The notes under the pieces were generated by a model. It was not told the origin of the DNA. It searched no databases and worked only from the letters and a program-made list of their open reading frames with translations. Source: Carnobacterium viridans (lineage in GTDB: Bacteria; Bacillota; Bacilli; Lactobacillales; Carnobacteriaceae). From it: a DNA stretch of 64,000 nucleotides. The stretch covers positions 620,001 to 684,000 of the forward strand of contig NZ_FNJW01000008.1 of the NCBI RefSeq assembly GCF_900102725.1. The letters run 5' to 3'. Of this stretch, positions 46,067-55,684 are shown piece after piece (the stretch's first letter is position 1; the number at the start of each line of letters is the position of its first letter). A program made the translations under genes and the position numbers.

Positions 46067-46074
46067 ATTAAATT
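46067..46074. repeat. Target-site duplication of the IS256-family element, right copy
   Basis: ATTAAATT, identical to 42202-42209. Confidence 0.9.
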
Positions 46075-46123
46075 ACATTGTTCTTTTATTAAAACAGTTA
46101 ATAGTTGTTCACATTCTATTAAT

Positions 46124-46163
46124 AAATGAAAAAAGACCAGTATAAACTGGCCTTTTTTCATTT
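46124..46163. terminator. Terminator ending the second polysaccharide cluster
   Basis: AATGAAAAAAGACCAGT and ACTGGCCTTTTTTCATT form a long stem with a 4-nt loop and T runs on both strands. It lies about 200 bp after the last glycosyltransferase; the 46164-46362 interval holds nothing else visible. Confidence 0.85.
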
Positions 46164-46362
46164 ACAACTAATTATGTTTCATATACATTTTTGAAATCAA
46201 TTTGAACCTATAATGCTAATTTTTATAAACTGTTACACCTTATAAAATGAATTAATAATCTAATCCTCAATAAAAAAAGAATAATATAAGATACTTAACG
46301 AGTAAAACAAATAAATTAGAAAATTCTATTATTTTTAAGTGCATCAATTCTTACAATCTATT

Positions 46363-47376
46363 TCAGCTCAGAGTTTTAATTTTTCTAATTGTAATTAACA
46401 CCTTCTGTAATATTCTGTATATTTCTGGATGTTTAAAATAAAAAATATATTTTCTATATACACTATACCCATTGTTTAAAATTATAAGTTTGATATCTTT
46501 TAATTGTATATAATTCTTTTTTCTATTTTTAAAACTCATTTCCATACAATAGATAATACATTGGCCTAGAAGATGGTTAACTCTACTATTAAGAGCATCA
46601 TCCATTTCTACAGTAGTTTCTTCTAAATGGCTATTAAATTCTATAGTTTTTTGAATAACTTTGGTAAGAGATTCAATACGATGTTCATAATTTAGGGATG
46701 TAATAGTAGAATCCAAACGTATTCTTCGATAAAATAACTTATCCTTAATGCATTTAACCTTTTTACTCTTCATTAAAAGTTGGTAACTAAACAATTCATC
46801 TTCATGTATAATACCTTCTAGAAAATAAATAGTATTTTCTAGAAGCACTTTTTTCTTTATAAATTGCAAGCAAGGCGAAGCGTAAAAATCTTTATTTGCT
46901 GTCATTTCTATAAATAAATCTTGTCCATTTAATATTTTGTCATATACCTTATTTCTTTCATAGTTCATATTTCCAATTTTCATATTATCTACAGATTTAT
47001 CAAAAAAAGATTTTCCTTCAAATAAAATTAATTCTAAATCTTCTTTAACTGCTAAATTATATAGGTGCTCCATAGCTAAATCAGGTATTAAATCATCACT
47101 GTCTAAAAAATAAATATATTCACCTTTTGCATGTTGAATGCCTTTATTTCTAGCCTTACTTTGACCAGCATTTTCTTGATAATAGTCTAGTATATTTGTA
47201 TAAGATTCTGTATACTTTTTAATAATCTTACTTGACTGATCCGTAGATCCATCATCAATAAGAATCAACTCAATATCTTGAAAATTTTTTTGAGAAATTA
47301 CACTTTCAATACAATCTTCAAGATAGTTTTCAACGTTATAAACAGGTACAATAACCGAAATCTTTACATTTCCCAT
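46363..47376 (-). CDS. GT2-family glycosyltransferase
   Basis: The 337-residue GT-A enzyme has KISVIVPVYNVENYLEDCIE, LIDDGSTDQSSK, GQSKARNKGIQHA, YFLDSDDLIPDLA and IIHEDELFSYQLL. It is similar in plan to the enzyme at 58.2 kb. It is the last gene of the second cluster and extremely AT-rich, as are its neighbours. Acceptor and donor cannot be told. Confidence 0.92.
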   Translation of the reverse strand: MGNVKISVIVPVYNVENYLEDCIESVISQKNFQDIELILIDDGSTDQSSKIIKKYTESYTNILDYYQENAGQSKARNKGIQHAKGEYIYFLDSDDLIPDLAMEHLYNLAVKEDLELILFEGKSFFDKSVDNMKIGNMNYERNKVYDKILNGQDLFIEMTANKDFYASPCLQFIKKKVLLENTIYFLEGIIHEDELFSYQLLMKSKKVKCIKDKLFYRRIRLDSTITSLNYEHRIESLTKVIQKTIEFNSHLEETTVEMDDALNSRVNHLLGQCIIYCMEMSFKNRKKNYIQLKDIKLIILNNGYSVYRKYIFYFKHPEIYRILQKVLITIRKIKTLS

Positions 47377-47503
47377 ATTATAATAGCCCTTCTCTCTTAC
47401 ATAAACTCTATTATTTAAGTTAATTTAACTGACATCAACTTAAATAATAGAGCTGTTTCTAAACTATACTTATAAGTGACCATAAAATTTCATAATAAGT
47501 ATA

Positions 47504-48679
47504 CTAAAAATTTTCAGAATAAATTTCACTTAACTTTTCCATATACCCTTTAACTGAATGATTTTTTGATACCGCATCATACGATTGTATGCTTTTTTCT
47601 TTAATTTGTTGAGGGTTCTCTAAAATTTCTAAAACAATTTTTTCCAATGAATTTTGTATATGAGCTCGTAGTGTTTGCTTTTTGTTTATGCTACTTACAT
47701 CAACTTCGCCTGAATTATCTAGAGGAAGCTGAATCATCCATCCAATAGTAGTATTATTTATTTCTGGAAGAGCCCGAACATTAGTTGTGATAACAGGGCA
47801 GCCAGATGCTTGAAATTCTAAAACTGAGTAGCCATAAGTATCTGCCCAAGTTGGCAACAAGCCCACATCACTATTTTTCATCATCTCAAGTAACTTTTTA
47901 TTGTCTAAACTTTCGTAAAAATTTATCCAATCTGTATTTCTTAGTTTATTTTTCATTTCTTGTATTTCTTCTTCAGTATCTTGATATTTGCCAAATGCAT
48001 AATTATAGCTTTTGCCTAAGGAAACAATTGTTAGTTCAAAATCGAAATGATGCTCTTTTTTAATCTTGGAAAATACATCTAGTATCTCTTTACCACCTTT
48101 ACGAGTAAAGTCTTTTCCAACAAACAAAAATTTTAAAATAGGGTTAACTACCTTTAGCTCCACTTCAGATTTTTCCATCAATTTTTCTTGTGGTGGGTTT
48201 ATTTGAATCATTTTTTTCTTAATAGTATTTTTATATTGTGGGAAAAATTCTAAAAATCTTAATTCCATTTCATAGTTATTTTTAGATAACGATATCACTT
48301 TTTTGCAATAATCTTTTGCTAAAATTTCCACATATTTTTCTGTTCTATCCTTTTCTTTTATGCTCTTTTTAGTAAGATTTTTATGGTCTAAAAATGATGT
48401 TGCTGAAGTTCGAGGAATGTATGTTTCAAAAGTTGAAATCCAAGGGACTTTTTTGTTCGTAACAGTGTTAAAAAGATGTAATCCATCTACTCCTTCATCA
48501 TTAAAAACTATATCTTTAAAATAGACTATTGCATTTCTACCTATAAGGGGCATTCTTTTTAATGCTGTATGTGGATAATAAGTATTTAAACTTTTCATTT
48601 TTTTCAATGGGTGAAGATTACCATTTATAATAGTTCTTCTTTCAGGATATGAATCATTAGTATAACCTATTATTTTCAT
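47504..48679 (-). CDS. GT4-like glycosyltransferase
   Basis: The 391-residue protein begins MKIIGYTNDSYPERRTIING and has KFLFVGKDFTRKGGKEILDV and DVGLLPTWADTYGYSVLEFQ, followed by ASGCPVITTNVRALPEINN. These are GT-B donor-site elements. The first Glu of the usual E-x7-E is replaced (DTYGYSVLE), seen in some GT4 branches. The ATG follows GAGAGGTG. Confidence 0.85.
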   Translation of the reverse strand: MKIIGYTNDSYPERRTIINGNLHPLKKMKSLNTYYPHTALKRMPLIGRNAIVYFKDIVFNDEGVDGLHLFNTVTNKKVPWISTFETYIPRTSATSFLDHKNLTKKSIKEKDRTEKYVEILAKDYCKKVISLSKNNYEMELRFLEFFPQYKNTIKKKMIQINPPQEKLMEKSEVELKVVNPILKFLFVGKDFTRKGGKEILDVFSKIKKEHHFDFELTIVSLGKSYNYAFGKYQDTEEEIQEMKNKLRNTDWINFYESLDNKKLLEMMKNSDVGLLPTWADTYGYSVLEFQASGCPVITTNVRALPEINNTTIGWMIQLPLDNSGEVDVSSINKKQTLRAHIQNSLEKIVLEILENPQQIKEKSIQSYDAVSKNHSVKGYMEKLSEIYSENF

Positions 48680-48726
48680 TGGGCACCTCTCTTTTAAGAA
48701 TAATTCATTTACTTATTCGAAACTGC

Positions 48727-49665
48727 CTAATCTTTATTTTTCATCATATAAATAATAATTTTCCAAGTATATGGTCTAAATTTAGTTGTTAAAGATAAAT
48801 TTTGATATCTTGTTTTTATTTCTAGTCTTCTTTGTGCTCTGCTAAGATTTTTGTCAGAAGCAATACCAAGTAGAATATAGTTTAATACAAAACTTTCATA
48901 GGCTAGTTTTGAGAAAAATTCTTTATGGGTTTCTAACCACTGCTCAGTGAAGTTCCATCTGTTAATATATCCCACTCTGGAATCCATAGGTACATCAGAA
49001 TGATAAATTATCTTTGGATCTTCAACTTGTATTATTGTTAAATTATGGCTATTATCTACGTTTAGCAACCAGTCCCAATCCTGATGCTTGATCAGACCTT
49101 TAGTAAAAGGTGTTTCAATAAGAATGTGTTTGGGAACAAGCACGGTTGAAGTTTGAATAAATCCTATATTTCTTAATCCTTTTGTTTCAAATAAATAGTC
49201 AGAAATTGTTTTTTTACCGCTATTTTTATAATCAATATTTGGTAATTTATCATATTTTTTTTGATTTGGACTTTTATATCTTTCTAGTGACGTAAAGCAT
49301 AAAAAATCATCATCAATTGACAATTGATTTTTATTAATTAAATCCATCTGACTACTTAATTTATCACTAAACCATTCATCATCGTCGTCTAACAAACCTA
49401 TTAATTCTCCATTAGCTTTTTTTACACCTATATTTCTTGCTTCACTTCCACCAACTTTAGTATTTGTTTGAATCAAATTAATTTCTATATTACTCATTTT
49501 TTTAGCTTGTTCAATATATTCTCCAGTTCTAGCAGAAAAACCATCCACAACAACGACAATTTCTATATTTTTATAGTCTTGTTTAATAACGCTCTCAATT
49601 GCTCTTTTTAGAAAGAACGGTCTATCAAATGTAGGTATTACAACACTAATTAGTGGTTCATTCAT
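48727..49665 (-). CDS. GT2-family glycosyltransferase
   Basis: The 312-residue protein has PLISVVIPTFDRPFFLKRAI, VVVDGFSARTG, GGSEARNIGVKKANG and GLLDDDDEWFSDKL, with a DDDD acidic metal site, and FTKGLIKHQDWDWLLNV. The pattern is that of GT2 enzymes transferring to a lipid-linked acceptor. ATG has AAAGGATG upstream. Confidence 0.9.
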   Translation of the reverse strand: MNEPLISVVIPTFDRPFFLKRAIESVIKQDYKNIEIVVVVDGFSARTGEYIEQAKKMSNIEINLIQTNTKVGGSEARNIGVKKANGELIGLLDDDDEWFSDKLSSQMDLINKNQLSIDDDFLCFTSLERYKSPNQKKYDKLPNIDYKNSGKKTISDYLFETKGLRNIGFIQTSTVLVPKHILIETPFTKGLIKHQDWDWLLNVDNSHNLTIIQVEDPKIIYHSDVPMDSRVGYINRWNFTEQWLETHKEFFSKLAYESFVLNYILLGIASDKNLSRAQRRLEIKTRYQNLSLTTKFRPYTWKIIIYMMKNKD

Positions 49666-49721
49666 TCAATTCATCCTTTAATTTTAATTCTTATTATACT
49701 AATAACAAATTTCAAAAAATC

Positions 49722-50786
49722 CTAAAAATTGAAAATAGTCTCATAAGGTATATACTCTATATACGTTCCGGAAATAATAAATATTAAACAAAAGACTACA
49801 AAAGTAAATCCCAAAAATAGAAATAAGTTAATTAATTTATTTTTACTAAAAGATGAAAATAAAGTTGGTACAATAAGTATTTCACTAGTAGAAAATAAAG
49901 TACCTAATCTCCCTCCCACAGTACTTAAAGTTCCTGTAAATATTAATATTAAGGAAGCTATAAAATATATTTTTAGTAACAAATTAAATCTATTTTTTTC
50001 TTCTTGTATTTTTGGATAAGCTAAAAATACTGCTGCAAAAAAAAGAACTAATTGCATCCACAATATTGGATTAAAAATCCATTGTCCGTTTGTATAATTT
50101 GGGCTAGTAAAATAGGCATTGTACCGATCAGGAATTGCCCAAATATATATTTCGGGAATTTGTACGATTACTCCAATTATGAGACTAATACCTAATAGAG
50201 AAAATATATTTTTTAATGACAAATGTTTGAATACATAGTGAAAAATATAAACAATAATAAAAGACCAAGCTGTTATGTGAAATAATGAAGCTATAAAAAT
50301 AATAAGTAAAAATTTAAATGGTTTTTTATTTAATACATAGGGTATAGAGTACAATAGTATAATACATGCCAGTGCAGATCTAATTTGTCCCATATCACGA
50401 ACCAAAAAAAATCTAGCATAATAATAGAGTAATACTAAAGAAGGAAATGGAGTGAATTTATAAACAAAATTAGTTAGTAAAATTAAGCTCACGAAAGAAA
50501 AAAATAATATAAATGTATAATAATTAAAGCCCATAGACTTAAAAAGATAATTTAGAAATAGAAAACCACTTTCTGCTTCTATTTTTCCATTAAAAACATC
50601 AGAGATTTTTTCAATCTCTGTATAAAATTTTCCATATGAGTTAAAATCATATCCTGTATAAAAACGGAATCCCGCTACGATAGCAAGTATACTACCAGTT
50701 ATAATAGAGATCTTTTTATTTCTCAATACTACTTCGATAGTCGCTAAAATAAGCAAGATAACAAAAATACTTACATAAAAAAACAT
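49722..50786 (-). CDS. EpsG-like polysaccharide polymerase (second cluster)
   Basis: The 354-residue protein has about ten membrane helices, with IVAGFRFYTGYDFNSYGKFY (EpsG-like loop), RFFLVRDMGQIRSALACIIL and FHITAWSFIIVYIF. It is a Wzy-type polymerase candidate. The cluster also has an O-antigen-ligase-like protein at 55.7 kb; one of the two may polymerise and the other ligate or act on another glycan. ATG has GGAGG. Confidence 0.82.
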   Translation of the reverse strand: MFFYVSIFVILLILATIEVVLRNKKISIITGSILAIVAGFRFYTGYDFNSYGKFYTEIEKISDVFNGKIEAESGFLFLNYLFKSMGFNYYTFILFFSFVSLILLTNFVYKFTPFPSLVLLYYYARFFLVRDMGQIRSALACIILLYSIPYVLNKKPFKFLLIIFIASLFHITAWSFIIVYIFHYVFKHLSLKNIFSLLGISLIIGVIVQIPEIYIWAIPDRYNAYFTSPNYTNGQWIFNPILWMQLVLFFAAVFLAYPKIQEEKNRFNLLLKIYFIASLILIFTGTLSTVGGRLGTLFSTSEILIVPTLFSSFSKNKLINLFLFLGFTFVVFCLIFIISGTYIEYIPYETIFNF

Positions 50787-50805
50787 ATTGGGCCTCCGTT
50801 ATTTA

Positions 50806-51951
50806 TCATATTAAAATCACTTTTATCTCACTTTTATAAATCTTCAGTAATTCTCTTTGTGTTTCATACCATTTCTTCGTAGTAGAATGCTTTTTACATA
50901 TGATTATAACTTCATCAAATGATAATGTAGGATTAACTGATGATACAGAACTACTAAATAGAATAGAGTTTTGATTTTTATTAGTTTTTATATTAGATAT
51001 ATCCATTAACTTTTCAACAATATAATTGTCTAATTCTTCTTCAGAAAGTATAAGTTTTGAATCTCTTTCTGGATGAAGTATTGCATGTATCATTTGATCA
51101 TACTTTTCATCTTTATTCTGATATTTGTTATTGCTTATATTCAATATTGTATCATTATCTTTGAAAGCAAACCCGTATATATCGGTAACTTCTTTTTTTA
51201 ATAAATTTCTGATTAGTGCTATAAAAATCCCGCCAAAAATACTTATTATTAATGCGATAGCAGTGTACAAAATAATTTTTTTGTAAGAAAATCTTTCTTC
51301 AACATTAATATCTAAATCAGAATTAGGGATTGAATCTGATTCAATTTCGTAGCTTTTAATTACTTCAGGTTCAGTGACAACATAAACCGCTTTGTTATCA
51401 AAGAAAGAACTATCCTCGTTAGAAATCATATTAAAATAAGCGTCTGCAATCAACTGATTTTTTTGCTTATCTCCTGTTCCAACTTTTAAAGTCATTACTT
51501 GGGTATTTGGATTTAGTGTTACTTGAACTGCAAGTTCAGGACTAGGATCAATAGATGTATCCGTTTCTTCTTCAATTTTTTTAAGTACATCTTCAGAAGT
51601 TAAAAGTTCATTCATTAATGAATTAGCTAAAAAGGGCTCACCTGCATCGTTTTCCATATAGAAACTAAAAGCCATTCCTTCATCTTTTTGAAGGTTTTTC
51701 ATAATTAATTTTATCTCTTCAGGTTCTAGTTGTGCCTCAAAAGGTATATCCTGATTCAGTTCACTAAGTTTAACTTCTTGTTCTTCTAAAACATTAGTAT
51801 TCTCATCAATTTTACTGTCTGTGTAAATTGTATAACCTATGCCTAATAAAAATATAGAAAAGAACAAAACTGTCGTGGTGATAATTATTTTTATATTATC
51901 TTTAAGAAAAAATACTAATTCATCTAAAGTAGGTAAATTCTTCAAGTACAT
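50806..51951 (-). CDS. Wzz-like chain-length or transport-associated membrane protein
   Basis: The start at 51951 is chosen because GAGGAGG follows the upstream stop; a longer start at 51978 lies inside that gene. Two membrane helices (about residues 25-45 and 230-250) surround an extracytoplasmic acidic domain with EDVLKKIEEETDTSIDPSPE, and a cytoplasmic tail of about 130 residues follows. The layout is that of Wzz/CpsC co-polymerases, but sequence identity to them is weak. No second kinase is present. Confidence 0.7.
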   Translation of the reverse strand: MYLKNLPTLDELVFFLKDNIKIIITTTVLFFSIFLLGIGYTIYTDSKIDENTNVLEEQEVKLSELNQDIPFEAQLEPEEIKLIMKNLQKDEGMAFSFYMENDAGEPFLANSLMNELLTSEDVLKKIEEETDTSIDPSPELAVQVTLNPNTQVMTLKVGTGDKQKNQLIADAYFNMISNEDSSFFDNKAVYVVTEPEVIKSYEIESDSIPNSDLDINVEERFSYKKIILYTAIALIISIFGGIFIALIRNLLKKEVTDIYGFAFKDNDTILNISNNKYQNKDEKYDQMIHAILHPERDSKLILSEEELDNYIVEKLMDISNIKTNKNQNSILFSSSVSSVNPTLSFDEVIIICKKHSTTKKWYETQRELLKIYKSEIKVILI

Positions 51952-51958
51952 GTCCTCC

Positions 51959-53050
51959 TCATTTTGAGTAAATTTCATCTAATAACATAGCTGTATGTTT
52001 CATATCATATTGTGATAATTCTGGAAGAGGCTCATTACCGTATGGTTTTTCAAGTATTATTTCAGCCCACTTTTCTGCACTTTCTTCTAATTTAATAAAG
52101 TGGACATTTTTAGATAGTTTTGTTTCAGAAGAAACTTCAGTTGACAGAATTAATTTAATATTTGCTGCTTGAGCTTCTACAGCTGAAATTGGTAATCCTT
52201 CATACAAAGAAGGCATTGCAAAAACATCCATAGCTTTTAATAAAGTTGGAATATCATCTCTTATACCTAAAAATAAGACTTTTTTTTGTAGTTTTTTTGA
52301 AAGAACCATTTTTTCTATTTTATTCCGTAAAGAGCCTTCACCTATTAAGATTAGAAAACTATTAGAATTTTTCTGAACTATTTCTTCAAAAATATCAATG
52401 AGGAAAAAATGATTTTTTTGTTCTTCGAATCTTCCTATGTTTCCTACAACAAAAGCCTCTTTAGGTATATTAAGGCTTTCTCTAATAATTTCTTTTTTTA
52501 AAGGTACATTCCGATACATATCTATATCTATGCCATTTGGAACAAAAATAAACGGTTGATTTTCACCATAAAGACCAACTCCTGCTTCAGTTGAGCAGGC
52601 TAAATAATCAGTTGCATTTACTTTCATCAAGTGATCAAAAAGTTTACGCGCTATGGTCAAAAATAAATTACTTTTTTTTCCATCTTTGGTAGCATGACTA
52701 TGAATAATTCTTTTTTTAATCCCAGCCCGCTTAGCTAATAATAAATTTAATCCTCCTCCAAAAAATACTTCATTGTGGACTATGTCAAAATGTTTTTCTT
52801 TCAATAAAGCATTAACACCTTTTATATAGCCAACAATATTTTTTTTAGGATTAGGGACAGCGTATATATGACCACCTAACTCATGAATTTCTACATTATA
52901 TGGTTTAACATCTACAAAATCATTGTAAATTAAAAAATCAAATTGAAATTTTGAGCGATCAATATTACGGTAAGCATTCATCATAAAAGTTTCAGCTCCG
53001 CCTTTTCCCATCCGTCCCTGAAAATGTAAGACTCTTAGAGGTTGTTTCAT
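51959..53050 (-). CDS. GT4-family glycosyltransferase (EpsF-like)
   Basis: The ATG at 53050 follows AAAGGT (a GTG is six bases upstream). Motifs are RVLHFQGRMGKGGAETFMMN, HNEVFFGGGLNLLLAKRAGI, VGNIGRFEEQKNHFFLIDIF and SLYEGLPISAVEAQAANIK with E-x7-E. It is closely similar to the enzyme at 27.2 kb, though far richer in AT. The end overlaps the SD of the next gene. Confidence 0.92.
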   Translation of the reverse strand: MKQPLRVLHFQGRMGKGGAETFMMNAYRNIDRSKFQFDFLIYNDFVDVKPYNVEIHELGGHIYAVPNPKKNIVGYIKGVNALLKEKHFDIVHNEVFFGGGLNLLLAKRAGIKKRIIHSHATKDGKKSNLFLTIARKLFDHLMKVNATDYLACSTEAGVGLYGENQPFIFVPNGIDIDMYRNVPLKKEIIRESLNIPKEAFVVGNIGRFEEQKNHFFLIDIFEEIVQKNSNSFLILIGEGSLRNKIEKMVLSKKLQKKVLFLGIRDDIPTLLKAMDVFAMPSLYEGLPISAVEAQAANIKLILSTEVSSETKLSKNVHFIKLEESAEKWAEIILEKPYGNEPLPELSQYDMKHTAMLLDEIYSK

Positions 53051-53070
53051 TTTCACTTCAGACCTTTCTT

Positions 53071-54114
53071 TTAAAATTTTCGTTTGAATTTTTCAATTGT
53101 TTTTGGAGAGGTCATACTGATTGAATACATTAATTTAGAGGCAATATAATTGACTGAAATTGATTTTGTTTTAAATAATACTTTCATTACTTGTCTAATT
53201 TTTGTATCAGTCAGACTATCTTTGCTTGCTCTGATAACATCTGGATGCTGCATAATAGTTTTGATATAATCGCGTTTTTCACGGTAAGTTAAAAGACAGC
53301 TTTCACTGTGCAATGGAATAATACAAGACATTACCCCTTTTAAAAAAAGAGCACTAAATCCTTTTTCATGTTTCTTGGTCAATGCTAGTAACTCGCGATA
53401 AAATTCAACAAACGTATCAAATTTATTGTCAAAATATTTATTTGTTAAACTATATTTCCCATCAAATGAATAATCATAAAGGATATCACTCACTACTTTA
53501 CAAGCTTCTACATGTTTAAAATAACGAATATTAAACAATCTGTCCTCACAACTATTGTATGGCGGGAATTTTATTTCATGTTTTTTTATGATGTCTAACT
53601 TAAAAAGCTTATTCCAAGCTACATACATAAGTTGCTTGTTCATTAAAGGATAAACGTTATCTAAAAAATCTTCATGTGTTTCTATCAATTGGTTCGGTGC
53701 TTTAACCAATCTGGTATCCACTAGTTCTTCACCATCTAGAACATTCATATTGTATGAAGAAATGACTAAATCAATTTTTTCATCTTTTACGTGATCTGCA
53801 TATATTTCTAGCGTACCGTCTTTCATCACATCATCTGAATCAACAAATAAAAGATACCGTCCATTAGTCAATTCAATTCCGTTATTTCTAGCATTACCAG
53901 GTCCTCCATTTTGAATGGTTTTAAACCTTACTCGAGCATCTTGATTATGGTAACGTTCAAGTACTTCTTGTGTACCATCTGTTGACCCATCATTTATAAT
54001 AATTAATTCAAAATTAGTAAATGACTGATTTAACACACTTGTAATGGTTTTGCCTACTGTGTCTTCACAATTGTATGCAGGCATAACCACACTAAAAAAA
54101 GGAGTATTCGCCAT
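53071..54114 (-). CDS. GT2-family glycosyltransferase
   Basis: ATG at 54114 is preferred, since AAAGGA lies 11 nt upstream; another ATG is at 54135. The protein has PFFSVVMPAYNCEDTVGKTI, IINDGSTDGTQEV, GGPGNARNNGIEL, LFVDSDDVMK and NSCEDRLFNIRYF. The C-terminal half is longer than the catalytic core and without clear motifs. Confidence 0.92.
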   Translation of the reverse strand: MANTPFFSVVMPAYNCEDTVGKTITSVLNQSFTNFELIIINDGSTDGTQEVLERYHNQDARVRFKTIQNGGPGNARNNGIELTNGRYLLFVDSDDVMKDGTLEIYADHVKDEKIDLVISSYNMNVLDGEELVDTRLVKAPNQLIETHEDFLDNVYPLMNKQLMYVAWNKLFKLDIIKKHEIKFPPYNSCEDRLFNIRYFKHVEACKVVSDILYDYSFDGKYSLTNKYFDNKFDTFVEFYRELLALTKKHEKGFSALFLKGVMSCIIPLHSESCLLTYREKRDYIKTIMQHPDVIRASKDSLTDTKIRQVMKVLFKTKSISVNYIASKLMYSISMTSPKTIEKFKRKF

Positions 54115-54139
54115 TTCACTTAGTCCTTTCATCAACAGA

Positions 54140-55525
54140 TCACACCAAATATTTTATATTATTTGGTATTTCTTTACTTTTTTCTTGCTCTTCTTCATCT
54201 AATCCTTTAGAAGAAACTTTATCGAATAAGATTTTTATTGTTTGCAACATGATTTTCACATCAAGTAAGAGCGAATATTTTTTAATATATAACAAATCAA
54301 AATTCAATTTACTATTAAAGTCTGATGCATATTTTCCATATACTTGAGCGTAACCTGTAATACCCGCTCTAACATTATGGCGCAAATAATAATGAGGGTT
54401 TTCTTTTTGAAATTGATCCACAAAAAATGGACGTTCAGGTCTAGGACCTACCACGGACATATCCCCTTTTAATACATTAAATAATTGAGGCAGCTCATCA
54501 ATTCTTAAAGAGCGGATGTGTTTACCAACTGTAGTCACCCTTGCATCATTAGAGGATGCCAATACTGGACCTGAATCTTTTTCAGCTGTTGCACTCATAC
54601 TTCTGAATTTTAAGACATTAAATTCTTTGCCATCTTTTGTTATTCTTACTTGTTTGTATAGTACTGGTCCTTCAGAAGTTAACTTGACTAATAAAGATGT
54701 TATCAGCATAAATGGTGAGGTAACCATAATTAGAACAATGGAAAAAAGAATATCCATTAAACGTTTAATTAAATCGTCTTCAGAAGAAATTTCAAAATTA
54801 GAAATTTCGATAATACTTTCGTCCTCAATATTCATAATATTTGGATTAACTAATAACAAATTATCAAAGCTAGTTGTTAAAAACAATTTTTTCTTTTCAC
54901 GAACTAACAAATTATAGATGTTTTCCTTTTCTTTTTCACTTAATCCACTAGCTAAATAAACAATATCCACCTCATCAAGGTATTTCTTTACATTAGTATA
55001 ATAGTTAGATACTACAGCATATTTAACAATGTGTCTTTTACTTTTTGCATTTCCAATATTGAATATTGCGTTTTTTATATCTTTTTCAGTTCCGACAACC
55101 ATTACTTGTTTACTTCCACTGAAACGTTCATAAAATTTATAGACAATTACACGCCAAAGGAATAAGATAATTGTGCTGAAAATAAGACTAATTAATAATA
55201 CTGATCTTGGAAAAGTGAACCATCTACCAAAAAAAGTTAATGCCATGATTGATATGGTCATAATTAATTGTATTATAATAGTAAAATATAAAAAATCTGC
55301 AATAGATTTATTATAAAAAACGTACACTCCAAATAATAAATTTAATAAAACAAATAAAGTTAAAATATAAAAAATCGAATTCTCATAAGCATTATAATTG
55401 TACATTGGAATGTCGCTTTTATAGCGTACATAAAAAGAAAGGAGAATAGACAGATGATATAAAAAGACATCCATCAATACTATTATTATCTTTTTCGTTT
55501 TGGTAAACTTTTCTCCTTGAGACAT
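54140..55525 (-). CDS. Polyprenyl glycosylphosphotransferase (second priming enzyme)
   Basis: The ATG at 55525 follows GGAGG. Four or five N-terminal membrane helices, a degenerate CoA-binding-like domain (KQVMVVGTEKDIKNAIFNIG), another helix, then the catalytic domain: GPVLYKQVRITKDG, LKFRSMSA, IDELPQLFNVLKGDMSVVGP, RPERP and RAGITGYAQVYGKYASDF. It starts the repeat unit of the second cluster, as EpsE/WbaP-type enzymes do. The enzyme at 31.0 kb does the same for the other cluster; which sugar each uses is unknown. Confidence 0.94.
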   Translation of the reverse strand: MSQGEKFTKTKKIIIVLMDVFLYHLSILLSFYVRYKSDIPMYNYNAYENSIFYILTLFVLLNLLFGVYVFYNKSIADFLYFTIIIQLIMTISIMALTFFGRWFTFPRSVLLISLIFSTIILFLWRVIVYKFYERFSGSKQVMVVGTEKDIKNAIFNIGNAKSKRHIVKYAVVSNYYTNVKKYLDEVDIVYLASGLSEKEKENIYNLLVREKKKLFLTTSFDNLLLVNPNIMNIEDESIIEISNFEISSEDDLIKRLMDILFSIVLIMVTSPFMLITSLLVKLTSEGPVLYKQVRITKDGKEFNVLKFRSMSATAEKDSGPVLASSNDARVTTVGKHIRSLRIDELPQLFNVLKGDMSVVGPRPERPFFVDQFQKENPHYYLRHNVRAGITGYAQVYGKYASDFNSKLNFDLLYIKKYSLLLDVKIMLQTIKILFDKVSSKGLDEEEQEKSKEIPNNIKYLV

Positions 55526-55684
55526 AATTTTTTCCTCCGATCGATAACTGTTATTCAAACACGGCTTATATATAATATCATAGAAACACTCGAAATCCTA
55601 TTACGTACTCATTAAAATACTTACTAACATTTCAAATCATACCACAAATTTTTAAAGATTTCATAAAATCAAAATGTCACTACC

